From Mycoemilia scoparia (taxonomy: Eukaryota; Kickxellomycota; Kickxellomycetes; Kickxellales; Kickxellaceae): a stretch of 64,000 nt of DNA. The notes below the pieces were generated by a model. The model was given only the letters and a program-made list of their open reading frames with translations, did no database searches and was not told the origin of the DNA. A program made the translations under genes and the position numbers. The stretch covers positions 1 to 64,000 of the forward strand of contig JANBPU010000004.1 in NCBI GenBank assembly GCA_027575805.1, given 5' to 3'. Of the stretch, positions 24,154-35,331 are shown one piece after another. Numbering within the stretch: the stretch's first letter is position 1; every line of letters starts with the position of its first letter.

Positions 24154-24912
24154 TCTGCTGAAAAGGAGCCAGAAATTTTCAACGCCATCCGTTACGGCAC
24201 TGTTCTTGAGAACGTAGACTACGATAAGGACACCCATGTTGTCGACTACGATGGTATTTCCATCACCGAAAACACCCGTGCATCGTACCCCATCGAGTTC
24301 ATCCCCAACGCCCAGATCCCCTGCCTCGGTGGCCACCCCAACAACATCATCCTTCTTACCTGCGATGCCTTTGGCGTTCTACCACCTGTCGCTAAGCTGA
24401 CTCCCTCTCAGGCCATGTACCACTTCATCTCCGGTTACACCGCCAAGATCCCCGGCACTGAAATGGGCGTTGTTGAGCCACAAACCACCTTCTCTGCCTG
24501 CTTCGGCCAGCCCTTCCTTGTCTTGCACCCCGTCAAATACGCCACCATGTTAGCCGAAAAGATGCAAGAGCACCAGGCCAACGTCTGGCTCGTCAACACT
24601 GGCTGGAACGGAGGTGCCTATGGCACTGGCAAGCGCATTTCGCTCAAGTACACTCGTGCCATCATCGACGCCATCCACTCCGGTGAGCTCGAGACCGCCG
24701 AGACCGTCAAGAGCCCAATCTTCAATTTCCAGGTTCCTGTATCCTGCTCCAACGTTCCCGACAAGGTCCTCGATCCCGCCAAGGCTTGGATCGGTACTCC
24801 CGAATCCTTCCAGGCTACTCTCCGCGACCTTGGCGAGAAGTTTGTTGATAACTTCAAGATCTTTGAAGACCAGGCTACCCCAGATATTCTTGCTGCTGGT
24901 CCTCAACTTTAA
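23296..24912 (+). CDS. PCK1: Phosphoenolpyruvate carboxykinase (ATP)
   Basis: Converts oxaloacetate and ATP to phosphoenolpyruvate, CO2 and ADP, the committed step of gluconeogenesis, in the cytosol. A single exon of 538 aa, the usual length of fungal ATP-type enzymes. Visible motifs: RSPRDKR near residue 64 (substrate Arg), the kinase-1a P-loop [11 protein letters not shown] near 242, the kinase-2/metal block [13 protein letters not shown] near 257 and the adenine-site block [14 protein letters not shown] near 434. Codon use is strikingly biased to C at third positions and GC-richer than neighbouring genes, as expected for high expression. A TATA box lies 232 nt upstream and a CT/CA-rich leader precedes the ATG. 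Glucose repression is typical of the family; candidate repressor sites are only suggestive. Confidence 0.98.
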
Positions 24913-26659
24913 ATTGATCTCGATCTCATTCACAGTACATATATTTCTTTATCTTTGTCGTTCTCGCTTGATTTCTTTATTTGCTTCTTCTGATCTCTTT
25001 CTATTATTTATTATCCACACACACACGCTCTATCTCTCTCTCTCTTTGTCTGTCTGTTTGTCTGTCTTTCTCGATACATATACGCACATCAGCCAATTAT
25101 ACAATCCCACCACTGCTACTACAATGCTTTTTCCCCATACATTTAGTCTTATCTCAGCATCACCATAATATACATATATAATATCTTTTAGATAGTAGTG
25201 GTGTTTTTCTTTATCTTTTTTCATTATCAGAATATACATGTAGATTATAACAATAATCTTTATCATTTGTCATCACAGTTATCTTTTCATTTACAAAACT
25301 GAGATAAAATTTAAGTTTATTGTTCGTTCTAGAGGTCAGGGAAAACAGATACAGATGACATCAGTAGAAAATGTATATACCTCTTCCCTTAAAATAATAT
25401 TGTAATGAAATCTACTTGGTCGGATCTTTGCTAAAAGTCATATAACATCCCTATGAACACACATCATCTTGAAAATAGTTTAGAAATCAAATTTTATATT
25501 CGTTCATATAATTCTTGTCCATAATAATAATAATAGTAACGAAAATACCCTATGCTTATGAAATAAACAAAAAAAAAGTGAACAATAATAAATCCTTGAA
25601 AATATTTATACATTATTATCAAGGTTATCTTGGTTGATATTGTGACTGCTGCTGCTGCTGCTGCTGTAACTTTAAAAGTCCAAAATAAATTACACAACTA
25701 ATGGATAATATGTATCAGTTTTGGATATAAACGAATAGAATATTTTACATCGATATGTTATCAGGATTTTCATCATTTGGACTTTCATTAAACATGGTTC
25801 CTTATCGATAGACTAGCATTGATGTATGTGTTTTGTGATTATTTTCAAAAGATGATTATAGTCCCACGTATACCCACTTTTTCTATATTTGTATTTTTGA
25901 ATGTAGTTTGATCGATAAGGTTTTAAGATTATATAATATATAATAGAATGAATCAGAAATAAATACACATACACATACACATACAACAATAAAGGAGCAG
26001 GAAAAGGTTATTTTGGTGGTTTCTTTATGTATCCTATCAAGTATTAATAATTGTCCATATTTGTGTCTATTTTTGGTATAACCTAATACATGTGGTATAT
26101 AACATTTTATCATTATTTTTTTTTGGCCTGTAATATTGTGGATCATAATTTTTGAAAGGTTTCTTTTGGTGGTCAACGATTATAAAGGGGCAGCAGCAAT
26201 CACAGCCAAATGAGTGACTATATTATAACCCTTCAAAAATAGTCTCGCATATTTATGGAAATGGAGCCATTTAGCATCCAAATAAACATCTTTGATACAC
26301 CACTGAGGCGTCGTGTGTGTTGGTAATAGTTTTGAGAATTTCTCTGGTGAATTGATTAACTCATACATCTTTTATAAACACAGAATAAAAGTAAAGAAAA
26401 ATAGAAATAGAAATAATGAAAAAATACGCAAAATGAAGCAAGGAGTTTGATGAGAGACTAAGGAATGAGAGAATAGGTTGGCAGGGATGTGTGTCTGTGA
26501 AAGTGATATAGTCGTATACTGATATGCATGTATAATCAACAATTAATCACTATTGCCATCGTTGTCGTCGTCGTCGTTTAGGTTTAGGTTTAGTGTGAGT
26601 AGTGAAGAAAGTAAAAGATAGAAAGAAGTACACATAACAACAAATGTTTTTTGTGTCAG
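24913..26659. other. 1.75 kb spacer between PCK1 and the Spo12-like gene
   Basis: Convergent 3' region with no gene seen. It holds a CT/TCTG-rich PCK1 3' region (25028-25070), a CTG tract at 25646-25666, a TACACA tract (25965-25985), one TIR element (26137-26252), a (GTC)n tract at about 26561-26577 and three head-to-tail TTTAGG units at about 26577-26594. Confidence 0.4.
26137..26252. mobile_element. TIR element copy 4 (subtype B)
   Basis: The left end TGGATCATAATTTTTGAAAG mirrors the right end CCCTTCAAAAATAGTCTCGC. The interior block CAATCACAGCCAAATGAGTG continuing ACTA is shared, with one mismatch, with the copy at 55637-55731, defining a second subtype. Non-coding. Confidence 0.65.
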
Positions 26660-27403
26660 TTAATTTGGCGTATTGACAGTGATATTCGAAACTCCTGTAG
26701 TGGTATTCTTTGAACTGGCACTACTATTCTTTGAAATGGATTTGGCTGCCAAAAAGTCAGATGCAAGTGCTTTGGGTTTAATTCTATACCAAGTGAGATC
26801 ATATACACACGCATTTATCAGTCTGTTTTCAAATTTAACATCATCATGTTTTTGTTATCGAAATATACACAAATAGTATCGATGATGAAACAAATTTCTT
26901 ACCCAGCAAGGTTCTGCTTTCTCTTTTCAGCCAATTTGCGAGTAATAGGAGACAACATCTTGTCAGTAGGGCTTGCCAAACTAAAAATAACAATACAGCA
27001 TCCAAAACAATTAATCAATCAGTCAATCGGTTAATCAATAGATTAATCATCGCAAATGATGGTTCGTGTATGTGTGTGAGTTTATGTAAAATAACGCGAA
27101 ATTAACGGGGAGAGAGAGAGGCTGATTGTCAATAATAAATAGGCAAAGGAAAAGGTACTGATTGTTAAACACTTACCCAAATGGTTGCTGCTGCTTGTGC
27201 TTGTTCAAGAGTGGATTCTTTATAGGGCCCTTGGGTCTATTGACGACCTTTCCAAGGGATGAGCCAGTAGTGGGTGCCTTGGCATGAGGTTTTGGCACTG
27301 CTCCTCCTCCTCCTCCTGGCTGTGAAGATGGGATAGATGTTGGTGAGATTACGTTATTTCCTCCAGCGATGTGGGATGGCATCGATGTTGTAGAATACGA
27401 CAT
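26660..27403 (-). CDS. Small Spo12-like protein
   Basis: Three exons, 27403-27177, 26980-26903 and 26783-26660, all joined in phase 2, give 142 aa. The N-terminal half is Ser/Pro/Gly-rich and disordered with a Gly5 run. The core SPTDKMLSPITRKLAEKRKQ resembles the short conserved block of the Spo12 family as I remember it (SPTD...LSP.T.KL). In yeast Spo12 acts in mitotic and meiotic exit (FEAR network). SPIT and SPTD are also potential CDK sites. The tail is Ser/Thr/Asn-rich. The open frame extends upstream to 27676 but that part is hydrophobic and UTR-like, so the start was set at MSYSTT. The gene model is well supported by GTAAG donors and phase; the family call is moderate. Confidence 0.55.
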
Positions 27404-28680
27404 GTCGATAAATATAAGAAGTTCAGAAAAGCGTTTATACAATTCAAAGCTAAGAGTAAAGGGGGTAAGTAGGTGATAGAATAACAAGTGCAATGTGGTT
27501 TTAAACAAAAGAGAGGCACGCACAGCGAGGCTGCTACAAATATATATATATATATGTATGTATGTGTGGACTGTTTTGTTTGCTAAAGCCAAGTGAAAGG
27601 ATAAAAGATTCGTATATAAGGAGAAAACAGCAAGATTGAAAAGAAGCAAAGGACGGCAAATATAAAGGTTGGTCAAAGTGGTGTGGTGTGGTGTGTAACA
27701 GATTGGTTATCCAAAAGGTTGATGGATGAGCTGATGGGTATTTTTGGTTCTCTTTCCACCAAGCAAACTGGCAAAGGGGATTTCTCTCTGTCAATGGCTC
27801 GTACACAATAGCCGCAACAACCCCCCTCCACTTCCTGACATCCATTGATCCATTCTAACCACATAGACACAAGAAAGATTTGAAGTGCCTTTGCTGTTGC
27901 TACTAGGCAAGCAGATGTACAACAGCAAAATGGCTCACGCACACACACACACACACACACAAAAAACAACACATACAAGCTGTCATGAATAGCGATCACC
28001 GATGCTGATTGGATGAGCCTTTTGTTTTGTCAACAACACAGCATTTTTACAGCCTTGATTTGCACCAAAAGGTCCATTTGCTGGGTACTGCTGCTACAGC
28101 GGGAGCCAGAGTAGCTTTCTATGTAGAGTATCAAGTTACTGTTATCCCAAATAAGACCAAAATATCCCAACTGGCAAGTTATCCATCAAAAGGAAACAGA
28201 CAAACGTGCTCATTCATTCCCTGCAAATCAGCCCATAAGCCATACACTTTGGCTGGGGTCTGACGTATTATTGGCTATTATCCAGGGTATTATTGTGGTA
28301 CACTTTTAAAGGAGATTCTGCCAGCTCTTGGGCTTTGAAGTAGACGCACTATTATCAAAATTTGGCTTAAAAAGATCTTCACAATACATAAAAGAATGAG
28401 CGCATGAATTGAAAAACAGACTGTTGGGACTGCTGCTACCACCACTATCCATTCTGTTAGCAAGGTGACTTTACATAGATAGGAAAATACCTGTAAAGAA
28501 TGGTGGCACCTGGATAATCAAGTCCAGTTTTGAATTAGGTTGTTTTATTGGTTTTATTCATACAGAAAAGGATATTAGTTGTATCATGTCAATGGATAAT
28601 ATGGAAAAGCAAAGCAAACTATAAAAGGCTATTGCGACTGATGGAACTATTATTAATAAGCTTGGTTATGATCTTCGAAT
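27404..28680. other. 1.28 kb spacer between LST8 and the Spo12-like gene
   Basis: Includes a TA/TATG tract near 27540-27565 and a (CA)n tract at about 27940-27961 (written as CACACA on the plus strand). Frames of up to 108 codons here lack protein-like composition. No gene supported. Confidence 0.4.
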
Positions 28681-30452
28681 TCACCTGGATAGTGTAGCAT
28701 CGTTAAGTGCTACACAGCTAATTCCACGAGAATGGCCTTTGAATTCGCGTGTCAAAGCACCATCACTTATTCTCCACAGAGCCGCAATTTGGTCAGTTGA
28801 TACTATTTATACATATTTTATAATAATATAATTTGGCTTGGTAGTTAGTAAAGTGATCATCGATGGTTTTGTATATGTTGCAGTAGTAAATACAATGGTA
28901 GTAGTAGTAGTAGCAGCAGCATCAGCAGTAGTAACGGCATAATAAAACAAAGGCAGAGGCGACGGCAGTGTCTTTATATTATTACCATCATAACAGCCGG
29001 CATTGTTACTACTATTAACTCCATAATAGAGTTTTAAAGGCATGGTCAGAAATAAAATGAATACAACATACCAGTCACAAGATATCCCGAGTCATTAGAA
29101 AAGGCTGCATCCCAGACCCAACGTTTATGGTGTTTGAGTTTATGGATCAATGTTACTTCAACTTCAATATCTGGTTTTTCTTCACTTTCAGCTGGAGAAT
29201 CAAGATCTGGATCCAACCCATCGTCAAAATCGCCTTCACCTTCAGTGTCTTCATTTACATCTTCAACTTCAACATGCGGAGTACCATCAGCATGATCATC
29301 CGACTCCTTACTTGGTGTAGAATATTTATCAGGATCATCACTATTATTGGGATTCCTCTTTGTCTGTTTAATTCTCCATACCATTGCTGTCTTGTCTGAC
29401 GAACAGGTTGCAAGGAACTGGCAATTAGCACTAAACACAACTCTGGTAATAAACTTGCCGTTAGAATGGGCATCAAATGAATGGACAAGTATCATCCTGA
29501 CACCACCCCCATTACCACTACTCTTTGGTCCTGCTGTGTTAAATTTGAGTTGATATATAAACACTCGACCAAGGCTGTTTCCCACTGCAACGAGTGTTCC
29601 ATCCGGTGATATGGAGACCGAGCGCAATGATACTTCGAGTTCAGGAACTACTTGACAAAGTGGTCTATCTGCAGCACCGCTACTTCCAATACTCCCCCCA
29701 CCATTGCCGCTACCACCAGCATTTCCTGATGCTGCTTGCAGCGCTTTATGTCCGCCCCAGAATTTCAAATATCCATCCTGGTCACAAGATGCTACAAATT
29801 CCATGTTAGGATTAGGATATATAGCAATATCATTTACTGCTGAGTCATTTTTTATATCTCGTCTACATACTCCGGCTCTCAAATCCCACCAGCATATCGA
29901 CTTGTTATCGGATCCACTTACTAACCATCTAACATCAGATGTAAACTGGACAGATGTGATATTGCCTTTATTTCGTTCAAGTGTCAAGATCGGTGTATCC
30001 CCTCGGCCAAATACATCATAGAGTCTGATTGTGGGGTTACCAGCTACTGCCAAGTATCGTTTATCAGATGATAATGCCATTCGGTTGATTTGAGTATCAT
30101 TGTATTGGATTATTCGGGTACATAGGGCTTTGCTGGCATCCCACATCCTGATTGTGTGGTCATAGCCTCCTGTTACTAAAACTACGGATGCATCTTCGAC
30201 TGCTCCTTGCTGATGGTGCTGTTGTTGTTGTTGTTGGTGGTGGTGTTGTTGTTGTTGTTGCTGATGATGATGTTTAGAGGACGTGCTCATTCTTGGGTTA
30301 GTGTTTCTGGGATGTCCTCCTACTCCTGATGTCATTTGGGCACCTCCATGTTGTTGTTGTTGTTGTTGTTGTTTTTGATTATAGTTGTAATTCCCTCTAT
30401 TATGTCTCCCACCTCCATTATTATTGTTATTATTTGGAGGATTGGCCTCCAT
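28681..30452 (-). CDS. LST8: TOR complex subunit Lst8 (WD40), with extended N-terminus
   Basis: Beta-propeller protein that binds and stabilises the TOR kinase domain in TORC1 and TORC2. Exon 1 is 30452-29072 and exon 2 is 28802-28681, joined in phase 1 with a 269-nt intron holding GTA/CAG-type repeats; 500 aa. Family blocks: VTGGYDHTIRMWDASKALC, INRMALSSDKRYLAVAG, WDLRAGVCRRDI, FLATCSSDKTAMVWR, WVWDAAFSNDSGYLVT, then ALWRISDGALTREFKGH and ISCVAL in exon 2. Usual length is about 305-325 aa. The excess is an N-terminal 90-residue Gln/His/Asn-rich extension, a Gly/Ser insertion near residues 230-245 and an acidic insertion of about 65 residues before the penultimate repeat. The extra regions look disordered and should loop out of the propeller. 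Confidence 0.93.
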
Positions 30453-32263
30453 TTTATATGAAATAGATAAAAGGCAATAAAAGGCAATATCTATTTAAAG
30501 CTAGATAGAAGTCTACTTTTATTTTCAATGTCAATTTTTATTTCTAATAAAGACCTATCAAACTAAAAAACTTATGGGTTAAGATCTCTATAGTTGATAT
30601 TTAACTATAACATTATGCCTCTATTGACTTCATTAATTTAATAAAATCAGAATGTTTATAGAATATATATATATATATATGAGTGCGAGTTTTAATGATA
30701 TAATTATACAAGCTACTTTGAATGCTAGTACAATAGTTTTAGCTTTGAGATCTTTTTTAAGAAAATATGTGTAGCTTTGGTCATAGTGTTATGGGCACTC
30801 CAAGATTAATCACATGGTTTTTTCATTGATCACTTAAGAGTATGTGGCATACAGCTACCTCTCTCTAGGAGTGATAAAATGCTTAATCATCGAGGGTATC
30901 TGTTTGTTCCTTTTTGGTGGAGAACTTGGCACATGTTTGTTATTTGAGACTATTTATAGTCGTAAAGGGGCAGCATTGTTATGCCTACTTTCAAGGCAAC
31001 AACAGCAGCAGCCACAATAGCAATCACAATCATACTAGACAGGTGTGTTATAGTTGATAGACTATTATCAGATCGGTCCAGTCCCTTTTTAAAGGCCATA
31101 CAGCCACTCTCATCGTCTAGAAAGCACTGCAGCGCATAATATCGAGTGCTACAACGTGAGCTTCAAGTCTGTTTTACGCAGCCATCACAGGCATAATCTT
31201 CAATATGATAATAGACAATAGAAAAGTGGCATGACTTCTGATAGGAGCATGGGTATAAAAAGCCAAAAGGCATTGATAGGTTGTAGGGCCTGTATCGAAA
31301 TCACATTTGTTACTGCCAAGATCAAGCCTACCAATACGACCTTTTGTTGTTTTACTATGATAGCCAGAAAGTAGTATCAGAAGAAGGGACTTGCGATAAA
31401 TATAATAAACTCCAGTGCAACAGAAGCTGCTGCCAAGCAGGGATCTCGTGTATTTGTAGGGAAGCTTTTCTATAAAGAAAGCATTGGTATAATTTGTAAA
31501 GTTTTTAGGTGATCAATTTCTAGAAAGGCTTGGCCGTATAAGTCTTTTGGCGGAGAAGAGAAAATGGATGCATGGAATGAGTGAGAAACCATTTTCAGAA
31601 AGGCCAGGGCGCCACAGTGTCTGCATTGCCAGTGTAGCGGTGGTTCGTGGATGAATGGTAGGATGGAGTCATGCCCCAGCCAATGCATATGGTTATGCAT
31701 GAAAAAGGCATTCTACTTGAGGTGCGGTGTGTGCCAGGCCTGGCAGGCACTTTGTCGGCTGCGGTGGTAGTGAAATACTGGTTCTTTACATACTTCCACA
31801 GCCAGGTGCGCGATCTCCCTGTCTTCGACAAGCTGGAGGGAAGACTAAAGCGTATTGTTGGGCCCAAAACACATACATACATTACGCGCGCCATTCTTTC
31901 CACGGTAGAAGTTTAAACTAGACGCACACCTGATAAGCGTCCTTTTGAGGATGGTGGCTACAGCTCTCAGCCGATAGAATAAAAGGCAAGGCCGAGTGGG
32001 GCCTTTCTTGCTCCCGCATAGGTACAACCGCAACCATACCGCTGATTATCATCGTCATTTGCACAGGCTTCCTTGTTTCTATTATTCTGACCTCAAGAGT
32101 TGCTCTGATTAATTCTTGTCTTACTTCAACGGCCATCACTCTCATTCTCTATTCTTCTTCTCTCTCTCTCTCTTTCTTGTTTTCGTATATACATATTTTC
32201 TTGTTTCTAAACCAAGTCCTTTTTATTATCTACTAGCTACAGTACCATACAACCAACCACACA
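30453..32263. other. 1.8 kb spacer between LST8 and the first CYSTM gene
   Basis: Divergent promoters lie here. It has a (TA)n tract at about 30663-30680 and a CT tract at 32157-32173 just upstream of the CYSTM start. Open frames around 31470-32145 overlap on several strands and lack protein-like composition. No gene seen. Confidence 0.4.
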
Positions 32264-33085
32264 ATGGCCAGCGAATATTGTAAGTTCCTGTGTCTTTAGC
32301 CATAGTTCTGCATATCGTATAGAGTGTCCTCTGTCTCCTAGCATTGTCTATATATCTCTGCTATTGCCAATCATCATCGCCACCATAGTTGCCATGATAG
32401 CAGTATTAACTGCTCCAGGAGGATGGCTCTCCGCTGGTCTTCCCTCAAAAACACATATTTCCAGACATATTTACTAACAACGCTTATTATATATGCCTAC
32501 TCTTGCCGTATCACAGACAACCAGAGCCAGTATCCTCCTCAGCAAGGTTACGGCCAACAGGGCTATTATCAGCAGCCACCCCCACCACCCCCACAACAAG
32601 CCTATTATCAATACGATCAGAAGAGCCAAGGTGGATATGCTCATGCCCCCCCGCAACAGGCCCCGACCGTCGTTCAGCAGCAACCACAGCAAGATGATGG
32701 CTGTTCAGGCAAGTTAACCCACTCACCAAACCAATAATGTCTTTCGTGATATACTCTGACATATCCACATGTAATGGAGTGGTTTCTAACACAAATGATT
32801 GTCTTAATATTTGTTCCAATAATACTAATGCTGTGCTTTTGGGTCGGTGTTTCCTTGTTTATACTTGAACTCCGTGTTTATAGGCTGCTGCAAGGGACTG
32901 TAAGTATAGCAATTTCTCTATAGCTCAGCCAGGATCATGCATTTGCTTGTAGTGATCCAAACTCATAGTATCAGTTGACTAATCTCAACCACACCTGCTG
33001 CTGCTGCTCTTTATAATATCCCAATAGGCTCGCCGGTTTGGCATGCTGGGCCTGCTGCGAGGCTTGCTGCTGCTGCTGCTGCTAA
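32264..33085 (+). CDS. CYSTM-type small Cys-rich tail protein (first of a convergent pair)
   Basis: Four exons (32264-32279, 32517-32708, 32884-32899, 33028-33085) give 93 aa in frame. The body is Gln/Tyr/Pro/Gly-rich with a Pro6 run. The C-terminal 27 residues hold over a dozen Cys (GCCKGL, ACWACCEACC) and end in six consecutive Cys. This layout fits the cysteine-rich transmembrane module (CYSTM) family, tail-anchored proteins linked to stress tolerance in fungi and plants. Exons 1 and 3 are only 16 nt each. The second intron appears to start with GC (CAG|GCAAGT) rather than GT. The alternative GTTCAG donor one residue earlier would also keep frame. A paralogue of similar layout lies convergently at 33717-34353. 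Confidence 0.75.
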
Positions 33086-33716
33086 ACAACAATAATATAA
33101 TACATATATACGGCCACACATTGTATTTGTATCGCTTGGCAGCACCGCAGCTACTCCTACTCCTACCACTACTATACTACCATTACTACAACTACTATTA
33201 CGTTTTGTGATTACCGTGGTTAATTGCTTGATTGCCCGGGTATATTGCATACTAAGTACCCAAGTATGAGGGCTGCACATCCAAAATGTCTTGTCTATGC
33301 TGGTGCACGTGTGTCTGTGTGCGTATTTGTCTCTGTCTCTGCAAAGTAAAGTTGCCGGTTGTGATGGTTTTTTAAATTGGTTTATCTCTCTTCTTCTCGG
33401 CACAATATAATCAATTGTGTGATCAAATTACACGCTCTCTCTCTGGTTTAATTATCTCCTTCGTTCTTTTAATTTTAACTTGAATTTTACTTATTATTTT
33501 CGGTATTATTGTCGCAATATTTTCTGTTTGCTGATGTTTAATCTATAGTGATAATAAAATTGTTTCTATAAATTCTAATGGCTTGTAGCTAGTTGTTATT
33601 TTGCAAATAAATGGATAGGCGGATTGATTCAATACAAGAGAATGAAAAATAATCTTTTTTGGAATCCGACAAAATATTTGATAATTTATATAGAATGCCG
33701 GTACAATATACAGCGG
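33086..33716. other. Spacer between the convergent CYSTM genes
   Basis: AT-rich 3' regions of both genes with CT runs near 33431 and CTACTA-type repeats near 33155-33200. No gene seen. Confidence 0.4.
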
Positions 33717-34353
33717 TTAAAATATCACATTTGCCAGACAGTCAAGACAAATGATAAGCGAACAAGCTGCCAAACTGTATATGCATGCACATTAGATCCA
33801 AACATAAATAACCTGGTTAGCTTTTGCCTAAATACATAACTCAAAGTCTCAACGTGTATAACAACTTACCATGCGTGACAGCAAGTTGCTTCTTGATTAG
33901 AAACCGGCTGATACGATCCACTTTGTCCAACAGGTGGTTGAACTGTTGGAGGCGGTCCATAATAACCATATGGGGGTTGTTGATGTGGTGCATATCCACC
34001 TTGTTGAGGATATTGTGTGTAATAACCTCCCCCAGTGTTCTGTGGATATCTTCCATAGCTTTGTTGATATACGTATGGTGTTTGTGTATATTGAGTTTGT
34101 TGGTAGTGACTGCTTGTGGTATGGGTTCCTCTGGATGTAGATGCTCCTCCTGCTGCTGCAGCTGCAGCAGCTGCTGTTGATGGTGTTACTGGATCTCGAG
34201 GTGCTATTGATTATATCGAAGAGAATTAGAATTATATGTTCCAGTGTGACCTTGGTTTTGTTAAATTTATTGATGAGTATTTTGGTACTTGCTGTATGCT
34301 GGGGGTGGTGGCTGCTCTACAGCATCTCCTTTGCTTTTAGGCTCTTTAGGCAT
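33717..34353 (-). CDS. CYSTM-type tail protein (second of a convergent pair)
   Basis: Three exons, 34353-34293, 34203-33870 and 33774-33717, give 150 aa in frame. It starts MPKEPKSKGD followed by a PPPPAY motif, then an Ala8 run and a long Tyr/Gln/Pro/Gly-rich body. It ends with the Cys-bearing tail CCHACLAACSLIICLDCLAN, typical of CYSTM proteins, where Cys-rich hydrophobic tails associate with membranes. Intron 1 needs a GC donor (ACA|GCAAGT): the neighbouring GT (GTACCA) would put the body out of frame. Intron 2 has a canonical GTAAGT donor. Convergent partner of 32264-33085; the body and tail similarity suggests an old duplication. Confidence 0.68.
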
Positions 34354-35331
34354 ATCTTTATCGTTTTTATGGTACTTGGTGGGATTATATTTTGTGTTAC
34401 ATATACGTTTTATAATAGTTCAATTCGCAATGGATAGATACGTGTGTGTTTATTAAATGAAAAGAGAGAGAGAAAGAGAGAGAGATATGATATATCCTAG
34501 CTTCTGATAAAACTAAGTAATGAATGCAAGTAACCAAGAAAAAAGGAAAGAAAGTAATGTTGATGACGGCGTGGTATTAAGGCGATAATAGGCTTGGTCA
34601 TATTGTGTGGACCCAAACTACTGGTTACATTTGAAACTGACCATGGGGTTAAGCATGGTTTCTCTTCCTCCTCTCTCATTTTTATCCGCGATTCCCATTT
34701 TGATCTGGGCGTATCCAGTAAACTGCAAACTTAATAATGATGCATGAACAAATATAACGTCATCTAAGGCCAAAGGTAATTTATGTAAACCAAACGTGCT
34801 TGCGCTACTATTGAACAGCAATCAATCGAATATTGTTGTCGGCTATGACTAAAATTTCTGGGTTTCTGTCTTTGTCAAAGGAACTCGGAATCTTGAGTTT
34901 GATTGCATGTAATGTCTAGAGATGTATACACACCTTCAATTTTATCTAACTTTTAACTAGCGTTACTATGTATTCCAGTGAAAAGTATTAATCTTTTTTG
35001 AAAGTGTACGGAGAGAGGTGAACAACTAATTTGTGCGTATACATGGCTAACAATAAATGTGGAACAAAAACAACCAAAGTAAACAAGAGAGGAGGAGGAG
35101 GGGGAGAGATAGAAAAAAAAGTAGTAGAGAGGTATACTGATGATGATGATGGTGGTGGTGGTGGTGATGATGATAGATACTATAGGCGGTTAAGGTGAGA
35201 GCAATACGAGTAGTACTAATTAGTAATGTTGTAAAATATAATGCAAAGAGACAGAGAATCAGATCAGAGTGTTTAAGCACTGCTACTACTAATAACTAGG
35301 CGGATAAATTATTGTTATTGCTGTAGATAAT
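34354..35331. other. Spacer upstream of CYSTM 2 and downstream of the kinesin gene
   Basis: Contains a GA-rich tract at 34460-34485 and a purine tract with (GAT/GGT)n at about 35139-35175, just 3' of the kinesin gene. No gene supported. Confidence 0.4.

Noticed and set aside
27404..27676. In-frame upstream extension of the Spo12-like protein
   Set aside because: The extra 91 residues are hydrophobic and Tyr/Leu-rich, translate a TATG/TA microsatellite and look like 5' UTR.
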